Part shown: one piece after another, positions 16,192-27,921 of the stretch
How the letters are laid out: every line of letters starts with the position of its first letter
Numbering within the stretch: position 1 is the stretch's first letter
From: Pectobacterium actinidiae
GTDB lineage: Bacteria > Pseudomonadota > Gammaproteobacteria > Enterobacterales > Enterobacteriaceae
Direction of reading: 5' to 3'
Length of the DNA: 64,000 bases
NCBI RefSeq assembly: GCF_000803315.1
Contig: NZ_JRMH01000002.1
Coordinates: 248,001 to 312,000 of the forward strand
Notes under the pieces: model-generated
Told to the model about the DNA's origin: nothing
The model's input: only the letters and a program-made list of their open reading frames with translations
The model's database searches: none
Position numbers and translations under genes: made by a program

Positions 16192-17583
16192 CTACGATTT
16201 ACCCTCTGTCAGCGACGTTTTTTTGCCCAGTCCCAACGCGAAATAACATAGGCTGACCACGGCTAAAAACGCGACACCGACCAGTAAAGACATCCGTGTA
16301 TCGATATTTATATACATTCCCACCAGCACACACAGCAAAAACGCCATCGTCAGGTAGTTTACCCACGGGAACAACACCGATTTAAACGGATGTGCGACCA
16401 GCGCGGCACGATGCTGTTCACGAAAACGCAATTGGCTGATTAACACCACAAACCACGGCACCATGCCCGGCAGTACGCTGGCGCTATAAACATAGACAAA
16501 CACTTTTTCCGGGTTAGGAATGATGTAATTCAGCACCGACCCCGCCATCAGGCAAAGAATCGAAATCATGACGCCCGCAGCCGGTACACCGCTGGCCGTC
16601 ACTTTACCTAACCAGGCGGGAAGCTGACGGTTGTTGGCCAGCGAATACAGCATACGTCCACAGCTATACATGCCGCTGTTACAGCCAGACAGCGCGGCCG
16701 TCAACACCACAAAGTTGATGATACCCGCCGCCGCGGTGATACCGATTTTCGCGAACGTCAGTACAAATGGGCTGCCGGACGTACCAATTTCATTCCAGGG
16801 GAAAATCGTCACGATAACGAAGATCGCGCCTACATAGAAAATCAGAATGCGCCACAGGATGTTGTTGATCGCCCGTTTCAGCGTCACCTGTGGATTTTTC
16901 GCCTCACCCGCCGTAATGCCAACCAGCTCCACGCCCTGATAGGATGCCACCACCAGACACAGCGCGAACAGCAAACCTTTCCAGCCTCCCGCGAGGAAGC
17001 CACCGTGCTCGGTCAGATTACTGAATCCGGTCGCCTGACCGTGGTTACCAAAGCCGAAGAAAATAATGCCGACGCCAACGACAATCATCACAACGATGGT
17101 GGTGATTTTTATCATGGCGAACCAAAATTCGATTTCGCCATACAGCCTTACTGCCGCAAGGTTTGCGCCCGCAACCAGCGCGACCGCGGCAATAGCCGGT
17201 ATCCACTGCGGCAAATCGGGGAACCAGTACTGAACATATACGCCAATGGCGGTAATTTCCGAAATCCCGACCGCCATCCACATAAACCAATAGCCCCACG
17301 CGGTGAGATAACCGAAGAAGGGATTCATGTATTTATGCGCGTAGACGGCAAACGATCCCGCGACCGGCTCCAGATAGAGCATCTCTCCCATTGAGCGCAT
17401 GATGAAGAAAACGAAGATTCCAGCGACAATATAGGCCAATAATACTGATGGCCCCGCCCACTTCAGCGCGCTGGCGGCGCCCATAAACAGCCCGACGCCG
17501 ATTGTGCCACCCAGCGCAATCAGCTCAATATGTCGGGCTTCTAACCCCCTATGGAGTTTTTCCTGCTTTACATCTTCTGCCAT
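16192..17583 (-). CDS. thrP: Threonine/serine amino-acid permease ThrP (YifK)
   Basis: A 463-residue inner-membrane permease of the amino-acid transporter (APC) family. It starts with the conserved block [35 protein letters not shown] and has about twelve hydrophobic segments, with [19 protein letters not shown] in the substrate region. Near-identity with recalled E. coli YifK, plus the same place beside argX-hisR-leuT-proM, support the call. YifK/ThrP imports threonine and serine by proton symport in E. coli. The 286 bp upstream (17584-17869) separate it from the ECA genes and should carry its promoter; in E. coli the gene is controlled by Lrp and small RNAs, which I could not verify here. 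Confidence 0.92.
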   Translation of the reverse strand: MAEDVKQEKLHRGLEARHIELIALGGTIGVGLFMGAASALKWAGPSVLLAYIVAGIFVFFIMRSMGEMLYLEPVAGSFAVYAHKYMNPFFGYLTAWGYWFMWMAVGISEITAIGVYVQYWFPDLPQWIPAIAAVALVAGANLAAVRLYGEIEFWFAMIKITTIVVMIVVGVGIIFFGFGNHGQATGFSNLTEHGGFLAGGWKGLLFALCLVVASYQGVELVGITAGEAKNPQVTLKRAINNILWRILIFYVGAIFVIVTIFPWNEIGTSGSPFVLTFAKIGITAAAGIINFVVLTAALSGCNSGMYSCGRMLYSLANNRQLPAWLGKVTASGVPAAGVMISILCLMAGSVLNYIIPNPEKVFVYVYSASVLPGMVPWFVVLISQLRFREQHRAALVAHPFKSVLFPWVNYLTMAFLLCVLVGMYINIDTRMSLLVGVAFLAVVSLCYFALGLGKKTSLTEGKS

Positions 17584-17869
17584 ATATCCTCTGTCTTTAT
17601 GTTGTGCTTATCCCGGCTGCTGCCGGTTATTGTTCTTATTCAGAAGGGCGATCGATTAGAAAAAATGTGCCCTCGCCTCAAATCAGCGGCCATGAAAATA
17701 CCGTAATGTGAGTGTGAATAACACATCAGGGATGACGAATACGCCAAAGATAGAATTCTGTCTTTCCGATTGACGGGAAAACAGATAATTAAAATCGAAT
17801 AGGAATAAAAAAACAGGGCAATATTTCGCAGAGAAAGGTTGGCACGGTTAACGCGCCAATTCAATGAAG

Positions 17870-18619
17870 CTATAGGCGACCACTGTAGTGATAGGCGACA
17901 TATTTCAATAATTTAAACTGTCGGAAAATACGGCTCGGCTGGGACAATAAGCGATACAGCCACTCCAGTCCTAAGTTTTGCCACACGAGCGGGGCGCGTT
18001 TCACATGCCCGGTAAAGACGTCATAGGTTCCGCCCACACCCATGTACAACGCATCAGGATGGTGGTGACGACAATCCCGCATCAGGATTTCCTGTCGTGG
18101 CGACCCCATCGCAACGGTAACAATCTGTGCACCGCTGGTACGAATACGTTCGAACAGGGCATCACGCTGCTCTGGCGTGAAATACCCATCCTGACTGCCG
18201 ACAATGTTCACGTTCCACTGCGCTCGCAGTTTCGCTTCCGTTTGTGCCAACACATCAGGTTTACCGCCCACCAGAAAAACCGGCGTGCCCGATTTGCCTG
18301 CCCGCTCCATGAGCGCTTCCCACAGATCAGCGCCCGCAACTCGTGTGACGTCAGCCTGCGGATACTTGCGCCGAATGGAACGCACGATGCTGATGCCGTC
18401 CGCATACTTGTATTCTGCGCGATCGAGCAATGCACGCAGCGCCACGTCTTTTTCCGCCGTTAGCACTTTCTCAGCGTTAATCGCGACGAGCGTGCCCGTT
18501 TCAACCCGTTCGCCCGCAAACAGGTAATCAACAAACTGCGCCATATTACGAAAACCGTGAATGGGCAAACCACGAATGGTATACAGAGGAATGGTCTCTG
18601 TGGTTTTTAACGCTGTCAT
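17870..18619 (-). CDS. wecG: UDP-ManNAcA transferase, ECA lipid II synthesis (WecG)
   Basis: A 249-residue glycosyltransferase of the WecG/TagA/CpsF family. It adds N-acetylmannosaminuronic acid to GlcNAc-PP-undecaprenol (lipid I) to form ECA lipid II on the cytoplasmic face of the inner membrane. Visible family features are [12 protein letters not shown] near residue 45, [14 protein letters not shown], and [14 protein letters not shown] in the C-terminal half. ATG 18619 with an AGGAGCAGGT ribosome site is preferred to the upstream in-frame ATG at 18745. It overlaps wzyE by 4 bp and is the last gene of the ECA operon. Confidence 0.93.
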   Translation of the reverse strand: MTALKTTETIPLYTIRGLPIHGFRNMAQFVDYLFAGERVETGTLVAINAEKVLTAEKDVALRALLDRAEYKYADGISIVRSIRRKYPQADVTRVAGADLWEALMERAGKSGTPVFLVGGKPDVLAQTEAKLRAQWNVNIVGSQDGYFTPEQRDALFERIRTSGAQIVTVAMGSPRQEILMRDCRHHHPDALYMGVGGTYDVFTGHVKRAPLVWQNLGLEWLYRLLSQPSRIFRQFKLLKYVAYHYSGRL

Positions 18620-19995
18620 ACCTGCTCCTTTATCACAGGATTCACGGTGTTGGGTGTCGGCGTGGCACGCATACGCATCAGACGCTGCCGGATTAACCCG
18701 GCGCTTTCCAGCAGCCAGTAGAGCAGCTTGGCAATGAGCAGGCACAGGCCGAATACCAGACAGAAAAACACCACTCGCGAAACAAAAGCATCTACGCCTT
18801 CACGCGTCAGCACAATAATATTGAATACCGCCCCAAAGCAGAACGCCTGCAAAATAGCGGCCTTATAGCGATTGCTGTCGTTCTTCCCTAACTCGTACAC
18901 CCAATCGAACCACTTGATAACCAGTCCTACTGCCATCGCCCCGAGCGGGATAAACAGCACGCCACCCATCACCACCAGTGAGCCCAACAGCGTGGGAGAT
19001 ATCGCCAGCCCAGAGTGGTTATTCAACACTTCCCAGGTGAAATAGTTCGCACTGTTTAACACCAGATTCGGACGGTCCGGCCATAGCCAAGAGGGAATAA
19101 AGACGTAGAAATCACGGGCGATCGGTGCCAGCCCCTGGAATTCAATCTTGTCGTAGTTCTGCCACAGCAGCGCCAGGTTTTCCCAGGGCGAGAAGGTGTC
19201 ACGGGTTAAATAGAGGAACGTATAAAATGCGTAATCACCGCTGACGTCCAGCCCATAGCGCTTCAGCGCCAGCCAGAACATCCCGACAATCCCGAACGCA
19301 CCAGCCGCAACCAGCATCCAGAGGGTAATCCAGCCGCGCACAATACCAATAAACAAAAACAGGGCGAAGGCGATAATCACATTTGCGCGCGTTCCACCGA
19401 CAATCACATACGTCAGCATCCCGAACGCGACTGTTCCGACGAGGAACAGTAGCCACGCACGCTGCGTCTGGCGCAGAAAATACACCACCAGCATCGCCGG
19501 AATGAAGAAGTAGAAGAAGCGCTTCAACGCCACGCCGGACACATCGCTGGAAAATATCTGGCTGTAAGAACGCAGCTTAAACAACAAGAAGCCATTGTTA
19601 AGGAAGAAAATACCGACGGTGGCTACCGCAATCAACGCCAACAGCAGCCAGGTCAGATTGGCTTCAACCCGGTTCACCGTCAGGAGTGGCGCACGCGGTG
19701 CGGAGGTTTTCTGGCGTAGCCGTGTCTTATAGCTGACGTAATAGATCGCATAGAACGCCGTCGCAGACAGCATCGCCTGAAGCAGAAACTGCACAGGAAC
19801 CACGTCGACGCCAAACCGGAACACCAGAACGCAGGTAAACGGAAAACCAAAATAGAACGTCAATAAATAGAGCAGGGAAAACAGCACGTTAAAATTAAAA
19901 CGCACCCGCCGAAACTCCATCCAGGTCAGGCTCAGGATAAAGATGACTGAAATCAGGTAGACGACAAACAGCCCACCAAATTGCCCCAGCGTCAT
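18616..19995 (-). CDS. wzyE: ECA polysaccharide polymerase WzyE
   Basis: A 459-residue polytopic membrane protein with about eleven hydrophobic segments and large loops, the profile of WzyE. It joins ECA trisaccharide repeat units in the periplasm. Segments such as [19 protein letters not shown] and [33 protein letters not shown] are characteristic. It overlaps wecF upstream and wecG downstream by 4 bp each, so the three are translationally coupled. Confidence 0.92.
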   Translation of the reverse strand: MTLGQFGGLFVVYLISVIFILSLTWMEFRRVRFNFNVLFSLLYLLTFYFGFPFTCVLVFRFGVDVVPVQFLLQAMLSATAFYAIYYVSYKTRLRQKTSAPRAPLLTVNRVEANLTWLLLALIAVATVGIFFLNNGFLLFKLRSYSQIFSSDVSGVALKRFFYFFIPAMLVVYFLRQTQRAWLLFLVGTVAFGMLTYVIVGGTRANVIIAFALFLFIGIVRGWITLWMLVAAGAFGIVGMFWLALKRYGLDVSGDYAFYTFLYLTRDTFSPWENLALLWQNYDKIEFQGLAPIARDFYVFIPSWLWPDRPNLVLNSANYFTWEVLNNHSGLAISPTLLGSLVVMGGVLFIPLGAMAVGLVIKWFDWVYELGKNDSNRYKAAILQAFCFGAVFNIIVLTREGVDAFVSRVVFFCLVFGLCLLIAKLLYWLLESAGLIRQRLMRMRATPTPNTVNPVIKEQV

Positions 19996-21077
19996 ACCGG
20001 TTCTCCCGCTGCCAACGCCAACGCATCCCGCCAGCCTTGCAGATAATTGGGATTGAAGAACGCGATCTGGTGCTTATCCACCGATGCCAGCTGGCGCTGT
20101 GCTTCACGCACCAACGCCTCATCCAATTCGTCACCGTAAAACAGCACGGGCAGCCCTTGCTCCGTGAGATCCTGCCAGAACGGATTTTTCCGGCTGATCA
20201 CGAACGGCACGCCAAACTGAATCAGCAGGCATAACGTCCCGATTCCCTGCTGGCGATCGAAAATAAAATAGCCCAAATCACAGGTGCGCAGCATGTTGAG
20301 ATAATCATCAAACGCCAGTTGATCTTTCAGCAGTTGGAAATTTTTCACGCCGAACAGCGCCAAACCGTCCTTTTCCACCTGCGCGATGTAGGACGCGTTA
20401 TTCGCGGGGTAACCCATCGGCACAATGACCCGCACATTTTTCCCGAACTGTTGGTGAATCGCCCGCAGCGCTTCCTGATGACGATTGGTGCGATCGCCTG
20501 AATTGCCGACCAGAATCGTCATCGGCCCTGCCAGTGGTTTATCCACCTGCATGCCCGTTAGTGCTGGATTCATTCGCGTTGGGAAGTACAGCAATGAGGT
20601 CGGCACCCGAGGTGAACGCTGCTGATACCATTCCAGATCGCCACGCGTGGCAAACACATGTCCGACACGCTTTTGCGCCATACGCCGCAACAGATAAAAC
20701 AGGCGATACTTCAGGCTGCTCGCTTCTTCATACAAATCCGCGCCCCAAACGTGCCAATAAACCTGCTCAGACTTGATTTTTCCACTCAGCAACGCCAGCC
20801 ACAGCGTGGGGTTAAACTGCCCATGCAGGAAAAAGCGCATCTTGCGGTTCGCTTTGGCTCTGGCGATAACTGCCTCAGCCAGCGTTTTCTTATCCACGCA
20901 AGTTTCGATACGCAGCGCAGGGAAATCGGCCGATGAAATGCCATCATGGGAAGCCACGATGAAGTGCCGAATCTGCTGTTCGGGGAGTTCCGTCGCCAGT
21001 ACGTCGTTAAAAAAACGTAAAACGGTCTGGTTATGATGCGGGATGTCAGATCCCAATACATGAATCAGTGTCGTCAT
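19992..21077 (-). CDS. wecF: TDP-Fuc4NAc:lipid II transferase WecF
   Basis: A 361-residue glycosyltransferase (family GT56) that adds 4-acetamido-4,6-dideoxygalactose to lipid II, completing the ECA trisaccharide lipid III. The N-terminus [25 protein letters not shown] and the central [13 protein letters not shown] are family marks, and the sequence runs the full family length. It overlaps wzxE and wzyE by 4 bp on either side. Confidence 0.93.
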   Translation of the reverse strand: MTTLIHVLGSDIPHHNQTVLRFFNDVLATELPEQQIRHFIVASHDGISSADFPALRIETCVDKKTLAEAVIARAKANRKMRFFLHGQFNPTLWLALLSGKIKSEQVYWHVWGADLYEEASSLKYRLFYLLRRMAQKRVGHVFATRGDLEWYQQRSPRVPTSLLYFPTRMNPALTGMQVDKPLAGPMTILVGNSGDRTNRHQEALRAIHQQFGKNVRVIVPMGYPANNASYIAQVEKDGLALFGVKNFQLLKDQLAFDDYLNMLRTCDLGYFIFDRQQGIGTLCLLIQFGVPFVISRKNPFWQDLTEQGLPVLFYGDELDEALVREAQRQLASVDKHQIAFFNPNYLQGWRDALALAAGEPV

Positions 21078-22324
21078 GCTCGCCTACGGTAAATAATGAA
21101 TACGCAACAACAAAGCAAAAAATAGACCAGGTAGGTTGCCATATAGGCCTGCGCCGCACCTTGTGCGCCATAAAGCGGAATCAACCAGTGGGAAAACCCA
21201 GTCAGCAAGAGAAACTGGCTCACTTCTGTGAGCAGATAAAAGCGTAGCGCCGCTTTCGCAATGACCAGATAGCCAAAGACGTAAGCGCCCACTTTCATTA
21301 CATCGCCTACCAATTGCCAAACGAAGAGATCTCTCATTGCCGTGAACTCGCTGGAGAACAGCAGCCAGATGGCAAAATCTCGCAGCAGCCATACACAAAA
21401 GCTGACGCCTGCCACGACGGGCAGCACAAATTTCAGCGAGCGAACGATCTCCTGCGATAGCGCCGCTTTATCCGTCAGACGCGAAAGCGTCGGCAACAGA
21501 TACACAGTAAAGGAGGCGGTAATAAATTGTAGGTAAGCATCGGAAATACTGCTGACGCCCTGCCAAATTCCCACTTCATCCCAGCTGTAATGCGCCGCCA
21601 GCAGGTTACGCATCATGATGTACGCAACGGGCAGCGTCACCGCCGTCATCAACGCCATCAGCGTAAACTTGCCTAGCTGGCTGGCAATCGCACGATCCCA
21701 CGCTGGTTTTAGCGATGTCAACGCCAGCGGTGTACGCCGCAATAGCATAATTCCCGCAGGGATCACCAGCAGCGCGGGCACCAGCGCCAGCCCCACCAAA
21801 GCACCAACGTAGCCACCCAGTTGCAGACACAGCCAAAAAGCCGCCAGCCCGATCAGGCTGCCGCCAATCACGGCCAGCGCGTTGCCTATCGCATCCCGAT
21901 AGCCTTTGAGGATCGCCAGAAACAGGTTGGCGTAGGCGATACCCATTTGGATAAACGCCAGCGCACGTACCACATCGCGATAGTCGTCATGCCCAAACAG
22001 TAGATTGGTGATAGGCGTTGCGGCCGCCAGAAAGAGAATCGCCAACAGCGTGGAGAAGCCCAGTACCAGCGTGACAGACGTACCGAGCAGCGGCCTCAAT
22101 CGTTCCGGCTGTTGCTGATACTCCGCCACGTATTTGGTGACGCCATTGAAGATCCCGGCACCGGCTAACACGCCCAGCACCGTAATAAGCTGGCGGAAAT
22201 TCCCCGCCATACCTACGCCGCTGGGGCCAAAAGCGACCGCCAGCAGTTTGACAACCACCAGCCCTGCGCCGATTTTTATCAGCGTGGAACCTGCCGTCCA
22301 TATCGATGCTTTCGCCAACGACAT
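21074..22324 (-). CDS. wzxE: ECA lipid III flippase WzxE
   Basis: A 416-residue polytopic membrane protein of the Wzx/MATE-like polysaccharide flippase group with about twelve hydrophobic segments. It begins [38 protein letters not shown], the standard start of WzxE. It moves undecaprenyl-linked ECA trisaccharide to the periplasmic side. It is one base after the stop of wecE and overlaps wecF by 4 bp. Confidence 0.93.
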   Translation of the reverse strand: MSLAKASIWTAGSTLIKIGAGLVVVKLLAVAFGPSGVGMAGNFRQLITVLGVLAGAGIFNGVTKYVAEYQQQPERLRPLLGTSVTLVLGFSTLLAILFLAAATPITNLLFGHDDYRDVVRALAFIQMGIAYANLFLAILKGYRDAIGNALAVIGGSLIGLAAFWLCLQLGGYVGALVGLALVPALLVIPAGIMLLRRTPLALTSLKPAWDRAIASQLGKFTLMALMTAVTLPVAYIMMRNLLAAHYSWDEVGIWQGVSSISDAYLQFITASFTVYLLPTLSRLTDKAALSQEIVRSLKFVLPVVAGVSFCVWLLRDFAIWLLFSSEFTAMRDLFVWQLVGDVMKVGAYVFGYLVIAKAALRFYLLTEVSQFLLLTGFSHWLIPLYGAQGAAQAYMATYLVYFLLCCCVFIIYRRRA

Positions 22325-22325
22325 A

Positions 22326-23456
22326 TCAGGAGAAGAAACTCAGAATGGTATTGATGACCGTCCGCTGATTGACGTCCGACAGGTTATAGAACAGCGGTAA
22401 ACGCACCAGCCGTTCGCTTTCCTGCGTGGTATAGCGATCTTCACCGGAGAAATGACCAAAATTCAGTCCAGCCGGGCAACTGTGCAGCGGGATATAATGA
22501 AAGACCGTCATGATTTCCGCTTCTTTCATGTAATTGATAAACGCGCTGCGGTCGTCCTGAGAGCTGAGTTTGATATAAAACATGTGCGCGTTGTGAATGC
22601 CATTGGCAGGCACGGTCGGCAACGTAATACGCCCGGCATCGGCCAATGATTTGAATGCCGCATAGTAATTCTGCCACAGTTTCAGACGACGCTCGTTGAT
22701 CGGCCGCGCCGCTTCCAACTGTGCCCAGAGATAAGCAGCCTGAATGTCCGCCATCAGGTAGCTTGAACCGATATCCCGCCAGGTGTACTTGTCCACCTGC
22801 CCGCGGAAAAACTGGCTCCGGTTAGTGCCTTTTTCACGAATGATTTCCGCGCGCTCTACCAGTCTTGCGTCATTAATCAGCGTGGCACCGCCCTCGCCGC
22901 CCGAGGTGTAATTCTTGGTTTCGTGAAAGCTGAAGCAGCCGATATGGCCGATAGATCCCAGAACCCGGCCTTTGTAGCTGGACATTACGCCCTGCGCGGC
23001 ATCTTCCACGACATATAAATCGTATTTCTTCGCCAGCGCCATAATCGCGTCCATCTCGCAGGCCACGCCCGCATAGTGAACCGGCACGATAATGCGCGTC
23101 TTTTCCGTAATTGCCGCTTCGATCTTCGTCTCATCAATGTTCATGGTATCTGGGCGGATATCGACAAACACGATTTTCGCACCGCGCAACACAAAGGCGT
23201 TGGCAGTAGAAACGAAGGTATAGCTCGGCATGATCACTTCATCGCCAGGCTTAACGTCGAGCAGTATCGCCGCCATCTCCAACGAAGCAGTGCAGGAAGG
23301 CGTGAGCAGGACTTTTTTACTGCCGGAATAATGTTCCAGCCACTGCTGACAACGGCGGGTAAACCCCCCATCACCGCACAATTTACCGCTGCTCATGGCA
23401 GCCTGCATATAGTCCAGTTCCGTACCGACAACTGGTGGCGCATTAAATGGAATCAT
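22326..23456 (-). CDS. wecE: dTDP-4-keto-6-deoxyglucose aminotransferase WecE
   Basis: A 376-residue PLP-dependent aminotransferase of the DegT/DnrJ/EryC1/StrS family. It makes dTDP-4-amino-4,6-dideoxygalactose using glutamate. The PLP-binding lysine is in SFHETKNYTSGGEGG, and the cofactor phosphate pocket includes the TPSCTASLEMAAILLD stretch. The start is placed at ATG 23456 (MIPFNAPPVVG), which matches the family; an in-frame start at 23504 would add residues from within wecD. It follows wecD by 4 bp. Confidence 0.93.
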   Translation of the reverse strand: MIPFNAPPVVGTELDYMQAAMSSGKLCGDGGFTRRCQQWLEHYSGSKKVLLTPSCTASLEMAAILLDVKPGDEVIMPSYTFVSTANAFVLRGAKIVFVDIRPDTMNIDETKIEAAITEKTRIIVPVHYAGVACEMDAIMALAKKYDLYVVEDAAQGVMSSYKGRVLGSIGHIGCFSFHETKNYTSGGEGGATLINDARLVERAEIIREKGTNRSQFFRGQVDKYTWRDIGSSYLMADIQAAYLWAQLEAARPINERRLKLWQNYYAAFKSLADAGRITLPTVPANGIHNAHMFYIKLSSQDDRSAFINYMKEAEIMTVFHYIPLHSCPAGLNFGHFSGEDRYTTQESERLVRLPLFYNLSDVNQRTVINTILSFFS

Positions 23457-23460
23457 GTGT

Positions 23461-24192
23461 TCACCTGTATAACCAATACGCCGTGCTCTCAATCGTGGCA
23501 CCACGGCGAAGATAAAGACGAAGCGCCGCTACGTTACCAACCTGCGTCGCGACCCGAAGACGTATCAATCCTTGTTGTCGGCACCACATTTCCGCCAGCG
23601 CCATCAGCTGTGAACCGATTCCCCGTACCGTAACACCCGGCCAAACGCCCAGTAGCCCGATACGTGCATCTGTGTCATCCACTCTACGTAGCGTGACCCA
23701 TCCTTGTGGATTGCCAGCGGCATCTTCCGCGAGTAAACAGCAGTGATCGAACGTACCGCGCACGGCATTTTCAACCCACTGCGCATAGAAACGTCCGCTA
23801 TCCTCCGGCTGGTACCACGGAGAACGAAAACGGCTCAGTGCAAAAACACGTGACGCCGCATCTCTCAGGGCAGGAATATCGTCGAATGTCGCTTCACGCC
23901 AGCACGGTAACAGTGTCACCACAGTAGCCCGTTGCAGCGGCAGGCTGAGATCGACTTCGCCTTCCACCAATCGAAAACCCAGATCGGCAAGCGCATCCGC
24001 CAGCACCAGATTGTCCGCCGCAATTTTGGCCTGCGTCAGCGTCAATGCGTTCAGTGCATCGGGCGACAACGCAGGCGCAGAAGGCGAAAAATTCAGCTTA
24101 CCGCTGTCAATCTGGAAGAATTCACTCTCCCAGCCCAGCGGTTCAACCGTGGCACGAATCTCTCCCTTTCCTATTGATATCGGATAGGTCAT
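23461..24192 (-). CDS. wecD: dTDP-fucosamine acetyltransferase WecD (RffC)
   Basis: A 243-residue GNAT-fold acetyltransferase that N-acetylates dTDP-4-amino-4,6-dideoxygalactose to dTDP-Fuc4NAc. Family-specific residues are in SRFRSPWYQPEDSGRFYAQWVENAVRGTFDH, with the acetyl-CoA loop GVWPGVTVRGIGSQLM and the ending ATIESTAYWLYR. It is about 20 residues longer than E. coli WecD, mostly at the N-terminus and in the middle. In E. coli rffH lies just upstream, but here only 42 bp separate it from rffG and rffH is absent. Confidence 0.92.
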   Translation of the reverse strand: MTYPISIGKGEIRATVEPLGWESEFFQIDSGKLNFSPSAPALSPDALNALTLTQAKIAADNLVLADALADLGFRLVEGEVDLSLPLQRATVVTLLPCWREATFDDIPALRDAASRVFALSRFRSPWYQPEDSGRFYAQWVENAVRGTFDHCCLLAEDAAGNPQGWVTLRRVDDTDARIGLLGVWPGVTVRGIGSQLMALAEMWCRQQGLIRLRVATQVGNVAALRLYLRRGATIESTAYWLYR

Positions 24193-24234
24193 CGTTTCGC
24201 TCCTTCATTTCCGCCATCTGGGTCAGGCACAGGG

Positions 24235-25308
24235 TTAGTCGTTCAACCCTAAACGCTCGCCGGTATAAGAACCATCCTGCACGCTGCGCCACCATTTTTC
24301 GTTATTCAGATACCAGCTAACGGTTTTTCTCATGCCTGTTTCAAACGTTTCTTCTGGACGCCAGCCCAGCTCACGTTCAATTTTCCCGGCATCGATCGCA
24401 TAACGCATATCGTGGCCTGGGCGGTCTTTCACATAGGTGATGAGATCGCGGTAATGCTCTATGCCAGCGGGCTTATTCGGTGCCAGCTCTTCGAGTAACG
24501 CGCAAATGGTCTGCACGACTTCAATGTTTTTGCGCTCGTTATGACCACCGATGTTGTACGTCTCGCCGATTTCGCCTTCCGTTACTACTTTGTACAATGC
24601 ACGAGCGTGGTCTTCGACAAACAGCCAGTCACGGATTTGCGCGCCGTCACCGTAAACCGGTAACGGTTTGCCCGCGACCGCATTCAGGATCACCAGCGGA
24701 ATCAGCTTCTCTGGGAAATGGTAAGGGCCGTAGTTATTCGAGCAGTTGGTGATAATGGTCGGGAACCCGTAGGTGCGCAGCCAGGCGCGAACCAAGTGGT
24801 CGCTGGAGGCTTTCGATGCGGAATAAGGGCTGCTTGGCGCATAAGGCGTAGTCTCTGTAAACAGATCGTCCGTTCCGTGCAGGTCACCAAACACTTCATC
24901 GGTAGAGATATGGTGAAAACGGAACGCACTCTTGTCCGCATCAGCCAAGTTCTGCCAGTAGTGGCGTGCCGCTTCCAGCATCGTATAGGTGCCGACAATA
25001 TTGGTCTCGATAAATGCCGCCGGGCCATCGATAGAACGATCGACGTGGCTTTCTGCCGCCAGATGCATCACCAACGCAGGCTGATAAGCCGTAAAGACAC
25101 GGTCCAGTTCAGCACGATCGCAGATATCCACCTGTTCGAACGCAAAACGTTCGCTAGCAGCGACCGGTGCCAGCGAAGATAGGTTGCCCGCGTAGGTCAG
25201 CTTATCGACAACAACGACGCTGTCCTGCGTTTCCGTCAGAATGTATCTGACCAACGCTGAACCAATAAATCCAGCACCACCGGTAATTAAAATACGTTTC
25301 AACGCCAT
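24235..25308 (-). CDS. rffG: dTDP-glucose 4,6-dehydratase RffG
   Basis: A short-chain dehydrogenase/reductase of the extended type that converts dTDP-glucose to dTDP-4-keto-6-deoxyglucose. The NAD-binding motif [11 protein letters not shown] is near the N-terminus, the catalytic Thr is in [11 protein letters not shown] and the Tyr-Lys pair in YSASKAS. The start is uncertain: ATG 25308 lies too close to the AAGGAG ribosome site, whereas TTG 25302 lies 7 bases from it and overlaps the wecC stop as TTGA, giving MKRILITGG like E. coli RffG. I list ATG 25308 as the conventional start. Substrate dTDP-glucose must come from a glucose-1-phosphate thymidylyltransferase encoded elsewhere. Confidence 0.92.
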   Translation of the reverse strand: MALKRILITGGAGFIGSALVRYILTETQDSVVVVDKLTYAGNLSSLAPVAASERFAFEQVDICDRAELDRVFTAYQPALVMHLAAESHVDRSIDGPAAFIETNIVGTYTMLEAARHYWQNLADADKSAFRFHHISTDEVFGDLHGTDDLFTETTPYAPSSPYSASKASSDHLVRAWLRTYGFPTIITNCSNNYGPYHFPEKLIPLVILNAVAGKPLPVYGDGAQIRDWLFVEDHARALYKVVTEGEIGETYNIGGHNERKNIEVVQTICALLEELAPNKPAGIEHYRDLITYVKDRPGHDMRYAIDAGKIERELGWRPEETFETGMRKTVSWYLNNEKWWRSVQDGSYTGERLGLND

Positions 25309-26561
25309 ACTCCTTTGGTATCGATAACCCACTGTTGTTTCACATCTTCTGAGTTAATCGCTTTAAATTGACGGTGGTCGACCAGCATTACCAGCACATC
25401 GGCTTCTTTTAATGCACTGCTGGTATCGACCAGTTTTACCTGTCCGGCCAACACGGACGGCAGGTGTTTGACATTCGGTTCGACGGCTAACGTCACACCG
25501 GTATTCCATTGTGCAATCATGGACGTAATCCCCACAGCGGGACTTTCACGCAGATCGTCAATATCGGGCTTGAACGCCAGCCCAAAGCAGGCCACCGTAA
25601 CCTCGCTGGCACGTTTATCCGTTTTCACCAGATAATCCGCCACGGCCGCTTTTACACGATCGACCACCCAGAGCGGTTTACCATCGTTCACCAGTCTGGC
25701 GGTATGAATCAACCGAGCCTGCTGCGGGTTCTGCGCCACAATGAACCAGGGATCGACTGCGATGCAGTGTCCACCGACGCCAGGGCCGGGTTGCAGGATA
25801 TTGACGCGAGGATGGCGATTTGCCAATCGGATAAGTTCCCATACGTTAATGTTTTGTTCGGCACAAATCAGCGAAAGCTCATTGGCGAAAGCAATATTGA
25901 CGTCGCGGAAGCTGTTTTCCGTTAGCTTGCACATTTCGGCGGTGCGGGAGTTAGTAACCACACACTCACCTTCGAGGAAGATTTTATACAGTTCACTCGC
26001 ACGGGCAGAGCACACTGGGGTCATCCCGCCAATGACGCGATCGTTTTTAATCAGTTCGACCACGACCTGCCCCGGTAGCACGCGCTCAGGACAATAGGCA
26101 ATATTGATATCCGCCGTTTCCCCAACCTGCTGCGGAAACGTCAAATCCGCGCGGGCGTCGGCCAGCCACTCGGCCATTTGCTCCGTCGCCCCCACCGGGG
26201 ATGTTGATTCCAGAATCACCAGATCGCCTTTCTTCAGAACAGGCGCGATGGATGCCGCAGCCGCCTGAACATAGGCCAGATCGGGTTCGTGATCGCCTTT
26301 GAAAGGGGTAGGAACGGCGATCAGAAAAGCATCGGCTGGCACAGGCTTTGTCAAAGCCTGGAGGTAACCATTTTCTACAGCGACTTTGACTAACGAATCC
26401 AGATCGGGCTCGACGATATGGATCTCGCCGCGATTAATGGTTTCGACCGCCAGTTTGTTCACATCGATACCGATGACTTTTTTCTGGCGCGACGCAAACG
26501 CCGCGGCAGTGGGTAAACCGATGTAGCCCAAACCGATTACGGAAATGGTAGTAAAGCTCAT
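25299..26561 (-). CDS. wecC: UDP-N-acetyl-D-mannosamine dehydrogenase WecC
   Basis: A 420-residue UDP-sugar dehydrogenase that oxidises UDP-ManNAc twice to UDP-ManNAcA. The NAD-binding motif [15 protein letters not shown] starts at residue 10, and the nucleophile region is [17 protein letters not shown]. It overlaps the start of rffG by about 10 bp. Unlike E. coli, where wecB and wecC are adjacent, a 168-bp gap with a large inverted repeat lies upstream. Confidence 0.94.
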   Translation of the reverse strand: MSFTTISVIGLGYIGLPTAAAFASRQKKVIGIDVNKLAVETINRGEIHIVEPDLDSLVKVAVENGYLQALTKPVPADAFLIAVPTPFKGDHEPDLAYVQAAAASIAPVLKKGDLVILESTSPVGATEQMAEWLADARADLTFPQQVGETADINIAYCPERVLPGQVVVELIKNDRVIGGMTPVCSARASELYKIFLEGECVVTNSRTAEMCKLTENSFRDVNIAFANELSLICAEQNINVWELIRLANRHPRVNILQPGPGVGGHCIAVDPWFIVAQNPQQARLIHTARLVNDGKPLWVVDRVKAAVADYLVKTDKRASEVTVACFGLAFKPDIDDLRESPAVGITSMIAQWNTGVTLAVEPNVKHLPSVLAGQVKLVDTSSALKEADVLVMLVDHRQFKAINSEDVKQQWVIDTKGVWR

Positions 26562-26596
26562 AGTGTCACCATAATTATTTCTCGGATACTGAGATA

Positions 26597-26693
26597 TGCA
26601 TTAAGCGGTGATAATGGATAGATCGTAAAGACGCTGTGAATACCTCCCTGGCGCAAACGCTTTACTCTTCTATTCCATTATCACCGTTTGCAT
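26597..26693. repeat. Inverted-repeat element between wecB and wecC
   Basis: The left arm (about 26597-26622) and right arm (about 26669-26693) are inverted copies sharing the perfect 13-base block CGGTGATAATGGA, extended outward to TGCA on both sides with one or two small indels. The arms enclose about 47 bp. The intervening region 26562-26729 contains no gene. It could fold into a long hairpin in the wec transcript. The size, arms and position in a normally tight gene junction resemble a small non-autonomous (MITE-like) insertion, but no family was recognised. Confidence 0.6.
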
Positions 26694-26729
26694 TCTGTAA
26701 ATCGGGTCGCCGCAGGACGGCGCTAAAAA

Positions 26730-27854
26730 TCATTTCCTATGATTTTTTAAAGCATCAACGATGCGTTGACAGGCTTGTCCATCACCATAAGGATTGTGGG
26801 CGCGGCTCATTGCTTGATACGCTTCTTCATCCGTCAACAGCACAGAGACTGCATCGACAATGCTGGTGACTTCCGTACCTACCAGCTTAACCGTCCCCGC
26901 TTCAACCGCCTCCGGCCGTTCTGTCGTATCACGCATCACCAAGACGGGCTTGCCTAACGACGGCGCCTCTTCCTGAATGCCGCCAGAATCGGTCAAAATC
27001 ATGTAAGAACGATTCATCAAATACACGAAAGGCAGATAGTCCTGCGGTGCAATCAGCATCACATTATCAATGCCGCTCAGGATGCGATTCACTGGTTCAC
27101 TGACGTTAGGATTCAGGTGAACCGGATACACAATTTGTACTTCTGGGTGTCGACGGGCGATATCTGCCAGCGCGCTGCAAATGCGCTCAAAACCGCCGCC
27201 AAAACTCTCACGGCGGTGTCCGGTAACCAGAATCAGCTTCTTGTTGTCGTCTAAAAAAGCATATTTTTCATCGAGGCTGCGGCGTAACGCAGCGTCCCCG
27301 AGAATACGATCGCGCACCCAGAACAGCGCATCAATCACCGTATTACCCGTCACAAAAATATGCCGGCCAGACAGATGCTCACGCAGTAAATTTTGGCGTG
27401 AATTTTCTGTCGGGGCGAAATGGTACATCGCCAAATGCCCGGTCAGTTTGCGGTTAGCCTCTTCTGGCCAAGGCGAGTAGAGATCGCCCGTACGCAATCC
27501 CGCTTCTACATGGCCGACGGGGATACGCTGATAAAAAGCCGCCAGACTGGTTGACAACGTCGTGGTGGTATCGCCGTGTACCAGCACCAGATCCGGTTTG
27601 AACTCTGCCATAACGGGTTCAAGTCCCGATAAAATCCGGCAGGATATCTCACTGAGTCCCTGTCCCGGTCGCATAATATCCAGATCGTAATCCGGCGTAA
27701 TATCGAACAAGCGCAGTACCTGATCCAGCATCTCCCGGTGCTGGGCTGTCACGCAAATCCTCGATTCAAAGGCTCCATCCTGAGCCAAGGCATGAACCAG
27801 CGGTGCCATTTTTATGGCTTCCGGCCGGGTGCCGAAAACAGTCAATACTTTCAC
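26730..27854 (-). CDS. wecB: UDP-N-acetylglucosamine 2-epimerase WecB
   Basis: A 374-residue non-hydrolysing UDP-GlcNAc 2-epimerase that makes UDP-ManNAc. It begins [20 protein letters not shown], and shows the family segments [28 protein letters not shown] and [22 protein letters not shown], which include the UDP-binding and catalytic residues. It is the first nucleotide-sugar gene of the ECA pathway and follows wzzE by 67 bp. Confidence 0.95.
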   Translation of the reverse strand: MKVLTVFGTRPEAIKMAPLVHALAQDGAFESRICVTAQHREMLDQVLRLFDITPDYDLDIMRPGQGLSEISCRILSGLEPVMAEFKPDLVLVHGDTTTTLSTSLAAFYQRIPVGHVEAGLRTGDLYSPWPEEANRKLTGHLAMYHFAPTENSRQNLLREHLSGRHIFVTGNTVIDALFWVRDRILGDAALRRSLDEKYAFLDDNKKLILVTGHRRESFGGGFERICSALADIARRHPEVQIVYPVHLNPNVSEPVNRILSGIDNVMLIAPQDYLPFVYLMNRSYMILTDSGGIQEEAPSLGKPVLVMRDTTERPEAVEAGTVKLVGTEVTSIVDAVSVLLTDEEAYQAMSRAHNPYGDGQACQRIVDALKNHRK

Positions 27855-27921
27855 ATTGAATCTCTTTAATCAGGTTAGACGCAGACGCTCGCTGAGCATC
27901 AGACGCGAATCAGCAAGCTGG

